Shown: positions 33,185 to 42,930 of the stretch, piece after piece
How the letters are laid out: every line of letters begins with the position of its first letter
How positions within the stretch are numbered: position 1 is the first letter of the stretch
Assembly (NCBI RefSeq): GCF_027943255.1
Contig: NC_072892.1
Span: 167,526,792-167,590,791 of the forward strand
Origin: Anastrepha obliqua
Taxonomy: Eukaryota > Arthropoda > Insecta > Diptera > Tephritidae
Length of the DNA stretch: 64,000 nt
Direction: 5' to 3'
Notes under the pieces: generated by a model
Told to the model about the DNA's origin: nothing
What the model saw: only the letters and a program-made list of their open reading frames with translations
The model's database searches: none
Position numbers and translations under genes: made by a program

Positions 33185-33300
33185 TAGTGTATGCTCTCCT
33201 AACGGACGCCTCTCTTAAGCGGACACCTCCTCCCAGAAAATATTAACTTTTTTTATACTTTTCTCATTCATATTGTGAATAAAAAGTTATAGACTCTGCT
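33185..33300 (+). repeat. Possible pogo-like transposon end
   Basis: tctcctaacggacgcctctc followed by ttaagcggacacctcc forms two similar ~18 bp motifs (aacggac-cctc, agcggacacctc). I associate such repeated cggacacc motifs with pogo/Tigger-like ends. No partner end or transposase seen. Confidence 0.3.
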
Positions 33301-33409
33301 ATTCCTACTCTTTTGTGTCATATTTGCAGCGCCTCATTAAGCGTTTAATCAGCACATAATCGGCAGATGGCAAAACAAGTGATCTTTCAACGCCTGGTTA
33401 GGGAACATC

Positions 33410-33775
33410 TCTCAGTTAACTTCTGATTGAAATTTTTTGGAAGATGAGAGGTGAAACAAGTACCTAATTCAGGTTTGATAGCGAATGGGAATAATAATCA
33501 GCAGTTATCGTCTGGTTTGGTTCCAAAAGTTCATAATAAACAATACCGGTCATATCCCACCAAATAGACAGGAGAATCTTCTTGGGGTGAAGGCCATCTC
33601 TAGGGGTCGGTTCTGGTGTTTCATCTTTATCTAACCATTAACGTTTGCGAACAGGACTATTGTAAAGGACCCATTTTTCATGACCAGTAACGATACTTTC
33701 ATTTTCAAGCCGTTGCAGCAGCTGCGAACACACATTCACTCTGCTGAAGGTCCGCGATTAAAATCACTTGTTGAA
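33410..33775 (-). pseudogene. mariner catalytic-domain fragment with mutated first Asp
   Basis: Minus translation from about 33735: ENESIVTGHEKWVLYNSPVR, then DKDETPEPTPRDGLHPKKIL, then WWDMTGIVYYELLEPNQTIT and SHSLSNL near 33480. This is the mariner core around the first acidic residue, whose usual motif is VTGDEKW; here the Asp codon reads cat (His). One in-frame stop precedes WLDKDE. Upstream HTH and downstream second/third acids are not present. Confidence 0.8.
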
Positions 33776-33900
33776 TGCACAATACATCAAAGAAAATATA
33801 AATAGTTCCGTTATGTTCTCTGAATAATTTTTTGTATGTAAAAATCGTACAAAAGTGAAATTATGGGAAAAACACGCACAAACTTATGGACTGATACATT

Positions 33901-34180
33901 TATTCTTCTTGATTGACGCGATAACCGCTTAAGCGATTTTGGCCGAGTTTAACAAAGCGCGCCAGTCATTTCTTTTTGGTGCTAACCGGCGCCAGTTGAA
34001 AACACCAAGTGAAGCCAAGTCCTTCTCCACTTGATTTTTACTAACGCAGAGGAAGCCTTGCTCTTCCTCTGTTACCACCAGCTGGTACCGTATCGAATAC
34101 TTTTAGAGCCGGAGCGTTTGTTTCCATTCGAACGACATGACCCAGCTCAGGAAGCCGCTGAAACTTTATACGCTGTACTG
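33901..34180 (-). repeat. RTE-like LINE 3' UTR, copy 2
   Basis: Shares with 8906-9190 and 39410-39680 the (TTC)n start, gattgacgcgataaccgc, gattttggccgag, taacaaagcgc, accaagtgaag and gaccacc-agctgg-type words. Only the 3' UTR is retained, on minus. Confidence 0.75.
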
Positions 34181-34184
34181 CATT

Positions 34185-37100
34185 TACTTTAGACAAATCC
34201 ATCTAAATTTGCTCGATTGTTTATGTACAGCGCACTAATATTTTTTAAAAACATCCTCTCCTTCTCCCTTTAATATCAGTTCAATGCTTTTAAATGCATA
34301 AATATTTTAGTGCACTTTTATTAATGTTAAATGAAGCTTCAGCGGCATGAGCATTTGCTGCTGACAAACCCAGGTGGAGTATTATTGATGATGCCAGCAA
34401 AAACTGACAATGCACCGTCAATTGAGTTTTTTTTTTTGTGTGCTTTTTTTGTTAGCTAAAAATGTTTCCCTTTTAACAATTTCCGTAAAAGCCAATAAAT
34501 TGACTTGCAAAGAGTTGTTTAACTTTCTCCTGTCATTTCTGTGTATGTGTGCGAGCAGGTAAATATATGACAGCATCAGTTCAGAGCAGCTGAGGCCACT
34601 TTGGCATGCACAATAGATGACAAAATGGATAAGAACGAACAACAAACTGTACTCCTCGAAGCAGCGAGTGGAGTCAAGTAAAGTACGAGTAAAATGCCGC
34701 ACTCTATGCAGCCAACCAACTGAGCCACGACACTTGAGCGGCATTAGAACGGGCGCGGGTGTGCAAGTGGCATATCGCAAAAAGCGTCAGTACTAAAACA
34801 CTTTCAACGCCAGCGCATAAATGACATTCAAATTTTGCACTATGTAGTCAGAAGAAGAAACAACGAGTCGACTATGTTTTACAATATGCAACATGTTGCA
34901 GATATGAATCAGCAACTAGAGTTTTCACCGAAGGTGGACAAGCAATGACAGTTTTTGTTGTCTTTTTTGCTTTGTTTCTTAGTTAAAAAGAGAGTTAGTT
35001 TGCTGCGCGTTTGTTGTTGGTTCACCATTTTCGAAAGTAAATTTGTATAACAATGCTGACGGCTGCGCGTATCGGCAACATGTTGCAGCATGTTGCTATT
35101 AAGTTACTTTTTAGTTACTTTTCAAATGAACTTTGACATAAAAATGTTGAAGTTTTTCGCATTTTGGTGAGCAACTCCGCCTCGCTCAAAAGTCTTAGTT
35201 GAGTAAACGATTTTTCGCGCGGAATTCGACTGGACTGTGCAAATGAACTGCAAAGTTGCACTGGTGGCTGTTTTTGGTTTTTGCTCAGGTTTTTTATACC
35301 CACTTATTTTACTTGAGTTTATTAGTTTGCGGTTGCAAGTTAGCGGTAAGTGGTTGTGGCATGCGAATGCAGCATTTGTAATGCCACATTTTACTGCTGC
35401 AACATAAAAAACGCAGCGGTAAATGTGTTGTGTGCTTAATCGCATGCAAGGCGGGAATGGAAAAGCATTCTCGCTTACTGCATTCTCGACTTGATCAGAG
35501 AGAGGGGAAATGGCAGTAGAAGATGAGGTGCATGTGGCAGCAGCAGTAACGGCAGCAAACGCATTCATTACCCAAATAACAACGCGCGTGTTGAACGCCT
35601 CACATATTTTTGTTGCTGTTGAATATTTATTATACCTGAAAAAAACAAAAAATATAAAACAATTTTCGCCTGTAATATGAACTGCTGCTAGAATGCGAAG
35701 CAGCCACAAATTTGTTGCACCTTCCCAGACTAACTGCAACAGTAGTCCAAACAACTAAACTGCTTATTGCGCTATGGTCAACTACACACAAAATATGCGC
35801 CGCCCAGCAAAGGCACACAACAACTACAACAAAGTGCGATGCAGTTCGTAGAATCACTAGAGCAAAAAAACCGAAAAGGAGAAAAAAACTGAAACTGAAA
35901 AGGAAGTGGTTGCTGTAGTTAGTGGCTTAAAAAGCGTAAAAGCATGTAAAACCAAAATAAGCTATATAAAAACAATAATAGCAGCAGCACTGGTAGCAGA
36001 ATGAGTGCGGGTATGAGTGGAATAAAAATTCATAAACAGCAGAAGCAGCAGCAGCAGCAGGTTGCCGTGGCCGTTGCCGCGCTACACTAAAGGCCATTGG
36101 CAGTGACTGTGAAAGGCGCAAGCCGCAATCTGTGTGCTGATGTTGCAACACCAGTCGCGCCTTTTTGATTGTCGTCGTTGCATGCCACAGACCAGCGCAC
36201 AAGCCACACTCTTGTTTACGCTGTTTATGCTGGTGTTACGGCTGTGCTGCCGTGCTGCCGGGCCACACTAGAATGCGGAAATGTGCTAATAAATGGTTAT
36301 TTCTGTCGCGGCAATTGTTGTTGTTGTTAGGTTTTTTTTTATCGCGTCGTTTGCGGCTATTGCAGGTGCTGCTGAACGTGGTGTCGTTCCAGGCGATGTT
36401 TGGCGCGTTTGGTTTGGTTCGTTCTCTGCGTTATGCGGCAATGTGCGCACATCCATCAAGATTCCACCGGGTAACAGTGGCAGTGGCAGCAATAACAAAG
36501 AAAAAAAGAAAAACACACAACAACAAGAACAAAACAATATAACAACAACAAAAACAACAACAAACCATAAAAACAGCAACAACAAAATATAACAACAACA
36601 ACAATAACGACGACGACGACAACAACAAAACAGAAAAACAACAGCAACAACAAAACATAACAATAACATAGCATCTCAACTACAACAACAACACCAACAA
36701 CAAGCACAACAGCAACAACATTAAAACATAACAACAACAACAATCATAACAACAACAGCAACAACAAACATAACAACAACAACAAACATACCAACAAAAT
36801 AACATTACAACAACAACAAAACCAACTATCTGCAGTCTGGTCAAAGTTTTGAAAAGCCAACAATCAGCGCGGCAGGCCATTTACTGCTACTGCTACCGCT
36901 ACTTCAGTTGCAATATGCTCGTACTCTGACTGCTTGCCGGTCCGCCTGTTTACCACTGCTTGCCACTGGGTGTTGAACACTGCGTCCGTCTGCATGTGGT
37001 GCAAGCTGCCGCTTTGGTTGTGCACCTCATTAGCACAGTGAATTATGAAGATTAACTGACGGCGCATTGTTTCAATTAAAAGCAATAACAACAAAAATTG

Positions 37101-38010
37101 CATTGCCACATTTCGTGTTAACATTTTTTTTTGTTTCTAGTATTTTGTGTTGTTGCATTTTGGACCGTTACTAATTTGACGTCTCAGCGCAGCTTCAAAG
37201 CGGCAACATGCTAAATGAGGTATACAATCCGTGGCAACTTTCTTGCTACACTCCTCAGATTTGCTACCTGCACCCCTCCGGCTCCGCGACTTATCCCGAA
37301 AACCACAACAATTGCGGAATTTCGCATTCAAATGTGGTTGCCGCATTGTATTTCATTTCATTATATCCATTAGCTTTGTTGCTAGTCGTTGTTGCAGCAC
37401 AACTTTCCTAAAAAACACTCCGGCAACACGTTTATGTGCGTATGAATGTATGTGTGCCTGCCTGCAGTTAGGTGGCATTGTGCGTGCCGCGTACTCAACT
37501 CAGCTGTACGTACGGTAAAATGCGTCTTGGCACTGATTCGCCGCGTGCTATTCTCCATTCTCTTTATTGTTTCGGCGGGTGCATTGCTCTTTCTTTTGTC
37601 ACCATTGTTGTTGGCGCTGTTGTGCATTTGCTTTTCTAATTAACTATTTTAGCTAACAACAAAGGCTTGTGGCTTATTAAATGTCACTAAATAAATGTTG
37701 CACATAGAAATTATTGTGGTTTTTTGCGGTATGCCGTTGTTGCTTTTGTTGTGTAATTAGATGCTTTGAGGTTTGGGTTGTTTGGACGCCGGTTGTTGAC
37801 TGCAAAAGTAATAGAAGAGTACATTTTTGTTGTTGTTGTTTTTTAATGATTGACTGACTTAATTATTCAACTTTCTTTTTTCTACTGCATTTGCGGCAAA
37901 TCGGTTGATGAGCTGAAGTGGTGGGATATGATTTAAAAACTGCTCAAACTTTTCCAATAATAGTTACAGTTATTACTACCTCCATCATCAGATCTATCCA
38001 AGATTCAGAT
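34185..38010. other. Less AT-rich, gene-free stretch with triplet repeats
   Basis: Distinct base composition from its flanks, with CAA/ACA and GTT triplets, gcagcag (36043-36060) and repeated tgttgca words. Several long ORFs exist (minus 35122-35754, 210 codons; minus 36286-36669) but the 36 kb ones are low-complexity Cys/Leu/Val artefacts of the triplet repeat, and the 210-codon ORF has no motif or convincing context. It could be host untranslated, intronic or regulatory DNA; I cannot assign it. Confidence 0.4.
36510..36825 (+). repeat. (ACA)n low-complexity tract
   Basis: About 300 bp dominated by acaacaaca with interspersed ataac and cgacgacg. It generates false long ORFs on both strands. 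Confidence 0.95.
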
Positions 38011-38015
38011 GTAAG

Positions 38016-39150
38016 CTTTTTTTTATCTTTTTTTTATTTTTTTTTAAATTTTTTTTTATTATAATTTTTTTTTTTTGGGAAGGGTGCGGTGGAGCACAAA
38101 CTGCCTTCGCACTTACAGCGATCGCCTTCTACTGTGTTGACTGGTGTGCCCACTAAAATAATCTCTCCTCCTTTTCAGGGGAGACTCCATTCCCAGAACT
38201 ACTTTCTGCATTACTTAGGGAGGGCCCAGAGCGGCATCCATAAAGTGGACTAGTTCTATTTTTTTTATATATTTATATATTTTTATATTTGTAGCCGTCT
38301 TCCTGCTATCATGACTCATCTTCTTACGTCTCTATCTGTGTCGCGTTTGTGCCTATTGGTCACAATTGCTTCCTGCGTCCTCTCCTTTTGACAAATGGAG
38401 GTTTTATGTTATCTATAGTTACTCTATTGCTCCACTTTTTGAAGCAAAAGAAACATTGGAAGAATCCGATATCAAATTTGTTAGTACCGACTTGGTACCG
38501 TCTGATGTCGTCGTGAGTCAAACAGTTAGTGTCTCCTTGTTCAAGAGTTCCTACTCTTCAGCTGCCCACTTTAAATATCGGAGGTTTCATATTGGAGCTG
38601 CCCACACTGTAAGGGTTGTCTGCGAGCTCAAAGCGGTGGGAATGCGACTGAAAGTAGCCGTGTTCGCTGATTAGCTGATAGACGGAAATCAACGTCGCCG
38701 TGTTTCCTGGTCACGCATGGAGCAATTTCAGGTATAAGCTTATGCGTCCAACGCCCGTTGACTGATAGATCCCATCTATGACGACATTCTGTAGTTTTTT
38801 TCTGCTTTGATGAGTTTGCTCCCTGTCTGTCATGGAGATGACTCATTTCTCGTGCGTGTATATCCATGGGAGTTTCCGGCGGTAACACAAATCTCATAGT
38901 CCGAATTGCTCCTTAATGCTCAAGCGATTCTTAGAGCATTCCGTCGTAGGACCTGTTCTACGTGTCGTACGTTAGATGGTTTAGCTCCCGCCCAAATGGG
39001 AGCAGCAAAGAAAACAACAGAACCTACCACCTTTCACAGGAGGCGTCTTCTTGCAGCTTGTGCATCCCCGACATTTGGCAGAATTCTTTTGAGCGCTCCG
39101 TTTACGGCAGCCGCTTTGGAGCTGTCGTTCTCAAATTATTGGCCACTACG
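38016..39150 (-). pseudogene. R1-like LINE 3' portion with 3' UTR and poly(A)
   Basis: Minus strand: RT-thumb remnants with a FFAAPIWAGAKPSNVRH stretch near 39000, then SVNGRWTHKLIPEIAPCVTR and KHGDVDFRLSANQRT (ORF 38628-38897), matching R1-clade C-termini where WTxxLI and HGxxxFxLTQxL are expected. The zinc-knuckle part is decayed near 38600. A 3' UTR runs to a long poly-T tract (38016-38075 on plus) representing poly(A). Upstream it meets a mariner tail at about 39170. Confidence 0.7.
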
Positions 39151-39174
39151 TGCAAATTTTTACGTAAGGATTTT

Positions 39175-39407
39175 GGCTTATGTACCTGAAAAATACAGAT
39201 TTACTGGAAAAAGTAGTCAAAAATTGCCAATCATTCCAACCATGGTCCACCTAACTCGTAGCCATAGCGGGCATATGCCAGACATCATATTTAAAATTGG
39301 CATTGGCATTTACCCATGAAATTATCTACCCGATTATAATAAAAAAAATTCATTCTAAATTTCAACAATTAATTAATCAATTATAATTTTAAGCTCTCAA
39401 GCACCCA
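39175..39407 (+). repeat. 3' fragment of the rosa-like mariner family
   Basis: cagatttactggaaaaagta then gtcaaaaa, atgccatgaaattat-like words and the end aagctctcaagcaccc match 3465-3708 of the element at 2933. The 5' part is replaced by the R1-like LINE. Confidence 0.65.
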
Positions 39408-39409
39408 AT

Positions 39410-40195
39410 ACTTCTTCTTTTTCTTCATTGACGCGATACCGGCTTACGCGACGTTGGCTCAGTTTAACAAAGCGCGTCAGTCATTTCTTTTTTTGGGTGC
39501 TAACCGGCGCCAGTTGTAAACACCAAGCGAATACAAGTCCTTCTCCACCTGATCTTTCTAACACGGAGGAAGCCTTCCTCTTCCTCTGCTACCACCAGCT
39601 GGTACCGCATCGAATGGTTTCTGAGCTGGAACGTTTCTTTCCCAACCAATGTAGCCGCTGGATCTTTACTCGCTGCCCTGTGTCTATGTTGTCGTAAAGT
39701 TCATACAGCTCATTGTTCTATCGCCTGCAATCCTCGCCGTCCCCAACGTGCAAAGGTTCAAAAATCTTCCGTAGAATCTTTCTCTTGAACAATCCAAGTT
39801 ACTCCTCATCGGATATTGTCATCGTCCAAGCTTCGATAGATCTATTCGGTTGGCTGCTTTATACAATTTGAAAAAGGCAGAACTAACAACGCGGTTGTTA
39901 AGGCCGATGATGTCAATATTATCGGCATACGTTCTATGCTCTTGTAAAAAATTGTACCTGAGCGATTAAATTCTGCGGCTCGCACGATCTGTTCCAACAT
40001 CAGGTTAAAGAAGTGACACGACAGCGAGTCACCCTGTGTGAAACCTTGTTTAGTACCAAAGGGCTCGGACAAGTCCTTCCCAATTCTGGCGACGCTGCTG
40101 ATTTTGAGTAACGTCATTTTGCATAGCCGTATTAGTTTTGCGGGGATGCTAAATTCAGCATCAAACACCCGCTTGCAGATTAGGAAACTCAATAT
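39410..40195 (-). pseudogene. RTE-like LINE, copy 3, with internal deletion
   Basis: The 3' UTR (39410-39840) matches copies at 8906 and 33901. Upstream on minus, ORF 39842-40192 encodes palm sequence: FSIPAKLIRLCKMTLLKISS, then EPFGTKQGFTQGDSLSCHFF, NLMLEQIVRAAEFNRSGTIF. GFTQGDSLS is RT motif 5-like (usually RQGDSLSC). The YADD block lies just downstream in a shifted frame near 39920. The thumb region present in copy 1 (9321-9635) is missing, so about 300 bp was deleted at about 39840-39860. Confidence 0.8.
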
Positions 40196-40199
40196 TAGC

Positions 40200-40495
40200 G
40201 AACAAATTTTTCAAACAAAATTTTCAGGATGCCTTTGAATAAAAATTCAATATCTGAAAGCATTTAAAGATTTATTTGCTGGTCGGTATGCTATTACTAA
40301 TTTAGCTGTCCTTTCGCGGTATTATTTAAATAATTTGAGCTTGGTTGTCAAGTGGATACATACACATTTATACTTTTCCAAGACATCTGTCAAAATTTCA
40401 CATATCACTTTACACAGGCTTTTAAAAACCGCTCTCATAGTGACTACCTAAAAGGGCTAACAAATGAACACAGTACCGATTACTCACTTTGGACA
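40200..40495. other. No feature recognised
   Basis: AT-rich spacer before the LINE 3' end. Confidence 0.35.
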
Positions 40496-40499
40496 TTAT

Positions 40500-42930
40500 T
40501 ATGAATTTTATTATTATGAATTTATTTATTACTAGTATAATAATACATTATAATTTACAATAAACTGTAAGTCCTACAGAGACTATTAAAAGTCTGTTCG
40601 TAGGCTAGTAGCATTTATAATGACAATCTTACAAACTAAATATAACATTTAACAAAATAAATTTTGTATGCAACATACGTAACATACATTTGACTTACTA
40701 ACTAACTAACAACAAACTTACTTATATCTAGCGGTTCTATGAAGGACATAAAATAATTTTCCTTTTTTTTTTATTTTACAATGAAATAGCGCGATATTAA
40801 CAAATATCATAGGTGTAAATTAGTTTTTGTTAACCAGATTTTTATATCTTTTTTATTTTTGTCGTTAATTACATCATAGGCTTTTAACTTCATTGGAAGC
40901 TGATTAAATATTTTAATGCTATGGTTTATGTAACATTTTGAACCAATACGTAATTTACATTTTATGTGCTCAATTTGTCTATTTCTAGTATTTATTATCC
41001 TTGATAGAAAAGAATTCTTTAAGTTATTGTAATTTTGTATTAAAGCTGTAAAGTAGAACAACTTTTTTATCGAAAGAATGTTGTTAATATTTAAGGAATT
41101 ATCCATTATTGAGTTTTGTTTACTCTTAAATATTATTTTTAATATTTTATTTTGTACTAATTCAATCCTATTTAGTTCAGATTTGTACGCACCTCCCCAA
41201 GCTACGATACCGTAAGAGGTGACTGACTCAAATAGGGCATAATAAATAGTTAATAATTGTTCTTTGTTTAATATATATTTTAATTTGGCAAAAACAAAGA
41301 TTAAATATCTATTTCGCTTTATTAAATAATTAATTTGAAAATCCCATTTTAACTTATAATCGATTAAAATGCCAAGATATTTAGTGCTTTCAACGCGTGT
41401 TATTGGAATACAGTTACATTTGCTGTTAGAATCATGATTATGCATAAATATATTAATATTTCCAGGTACAGAATCTTTATAAACTCCAAAAGTTAGAAAT
41501 ACCGTTTTATTAATATTCACAGACAACTTGTTTTGACACATCCATGTAAATATTTTATTTGCAATTAAATTTGCATTTAATTCAGCATCCTCCCAAGTAT
41601 CGCCACTTATAAGAATGGTTGTATCGTCAGCATACGATATTATATTGTGAGGGTTTTTTTGGCTAAATTGTACAGCACTATATATTTCATTTATGTATAT
41701 CAAAAATAATAAAGGGCCTAATACTGTCCCCTGAGGGACTCCAATATCTACAATCGTTTCACTACTAACAATACCATCTACCTTTACACATTGTGTTCTG
41801 CCAGTGAGATAATTCTTTATAAGATTCAAGGCGAGTCCACGGATACCAATATCGCTTAATTTTTGTATTAGAATTTTGTGGTCAACCGTGTCAAAAGCCT
41901 TTGCTAAATCTAAAAATATTGCAATAATTGGTTTACTATTATCAAGATTTTTATATATATATTCAGCAAAATGAGCTAATGCATCTTTTGTTGATTTTCC
42001 TTGGCGAAAGCCATATTGATTTTTATTTAACACGTTATATTTGTTAAGAAAGGAAAGTAATCTTTTATGCACTACTTTTTCAAATATTTTTGCTACATTA
42101 GAAATTAATGATATTGGCCTATAATTAAATTCAAAATACTTTTCTTTAGCTTTGTGAACTGGTATTATAATTGCTTTTTTACAATGATCAGGACAAACTC
42201 CTGTTTCTAAGCATATATTGATAATGTTAGCTAGAGGTTTTATAATGAAATTACTTAGTTTTTTTAATACGCTTGTTGGAATTTCATCTATTCCGGCTGC
42301 TGTATCATTTTTTAATAATTTTATTATTTCTTTTATTTCATCTGGATGAGTAGGAAATAAAAATATTGAATTTTTAATCAAGACTCTTTTTTTACCACAT
42401 TTTTCACCTGTATATTTGATTTTATTTGCCATTTCTGTGCCTACACTATTAAAGTAAGTATTAAACTTATCAGCTATATCTTTTTTTTCTGTTACTTTTT
42501 CATTTCTTATGAGTAAGTAATCAATTGTGCTTTTTTTATTTTTCTTTTTATTAGAGTTTATTTTATTATTTATATAATTCCAAAATTGCTTATTAGATTT
42601 TAGATTGTTTAAGCAATTTCTTTCATAATTATATTTTGCAATTTTTAGTAGTTTATTTAATAATTTATTATATTTCACGTATAATGTATGACTTTTTTCA
42701 TCATTAGGGTTTTTTCTCCAAAGATTGTAGAGTATTTCTTTTGTATTGCATGAAATAACTAGACCTTGCGTTATCCATTTACTTCTTTTAATATTATTAG
42801 TATTATTTTTTTTTTTTTAACATTGGTTGCTCTGTGCATGATATATTGTATATTTTCAATAAATAGATTAGTCATTTCATTTGCATCATTCATATAATCA
42901 AATAGATTCCAATCAATTTTTTGGATGAAA
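40500..42930 (-). mobile_element. Non-LTR retrotransposon, 5'-truncated, near-intact RT
   Basis: Best-preserved element of the window. The minus-strand open frame runs from about 42816 to 40807 (623 codons from an internal GTG at 42678, with another ~46 open codons upstream). After a post-endonuclease linker the RT palm shows FNYRPISLISNV (about residue 184), AIFLDLAKAFDTVDH (253-267), GVPQGTVLGPLLF (313-325) and the catalytic ISYADDTTIL (347-356), then thumb TKYLGILIDYKLKW and VTSYGIVAWG. Both motif-A and YADD aspartates are intact. The endonuclease is missing; its end (CKNLFIQKIDWNLF) is one frame off across a poly-T run at 42805-42818. The 3' UTR ends near 40500 in cataataataaaatt repeats. 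A jockey/CR1-related clade is likely but not fixed. Confidence 0.9.
40807..42816 (-). CDS. Reverse transcriptase ORF (ORF2 fragment) of LINE
   Basis: Open reading frame for the RT described for the 40500-42930 element. It synthesises cDNA at nicked chromosomal DNA in non-LTR elements. There is no ATG at the upstream end because the copy is truncated, so the start coordinate is the limit of the open frame after a TAA at 42817-42819. The C-terminus (IFNQLPMKLKAYDVINDKNK and onward) is the jockey-superfamily tail without zinc knuckle. An intact 2 kb frame in neutral DNA suggests recent insertion. It cannot retrotranspose alone because the endonuclease is lost. Confidence 0.85.
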   Translation of the reverse strand, partial: KKKNNTNNIKRSKWITQGLVISCNTKEILYNLWRKNPNDEKSHTLYVKYNKLLNKLLKIAKYNYERNCLNNLKSNKQFWNYINNKINSNKKKNKKSTIDYLLIRNEKVTEKKDIADKFNTYFNSVGTEMANKIKYTGEKCGKKRVLIKNSIFLFPTHPDEIKEIIKLLKNDTAAGIDEIPTSVLKKLSNFIIKPLANIINICLETGVCPDHCKKAIIIPVHKAKEKYFEFNYRPISLISNVAKIFEKVVHKRLLSFLNKYNVLNKNQYGFRQGKSTKDALAHFAEYIYKNLDNSKPIIAIFLDLAKAFDTVDHKILIQKLSDIGIRGLALNLIKNYLTGRTQCVKVDGIVSSETIVDIGVPQGTVLGPLLFLIYINEIYSAVQFSQKNPHNIISYADDTTILISGDTWEDAELNANLIANKIFTWMCQNKLSVNINKTVFLTFGVYKDSVPGNINIFMHNHDSNSKCNCIPITRVESTKYLGILIDYKLKWDFQINYLIKRNRYLIFVFAKLKYILNKEQLLTIYYALFESVTSYGIVAWGGAYKSELNRIELVQNKILKIIFKSKQNSIMDNSLNINNILSIKKLFYFTALIQNYNNLKNSFLSRIINTRNRQIEHIKCKLRIGSKCYINHSIKIFNQLPMKLKAYDVINDKNKKDIKIWLTKTNLHL

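Noticed and set aside
35122..35754. 210-codon minus-strand ORF
   Set aside because: No recognisable domain, no splice or start support, and it lies in a less AT-rich island where chance ORFs are longer.
36286..36743. Several long ORFs on both strands near 36.3-36.7 kb
   Set aside because: They translate (ACA)n/(GTT)n simple repeat into poly-Cys/Leu/Val or poly-Asn/Thr.
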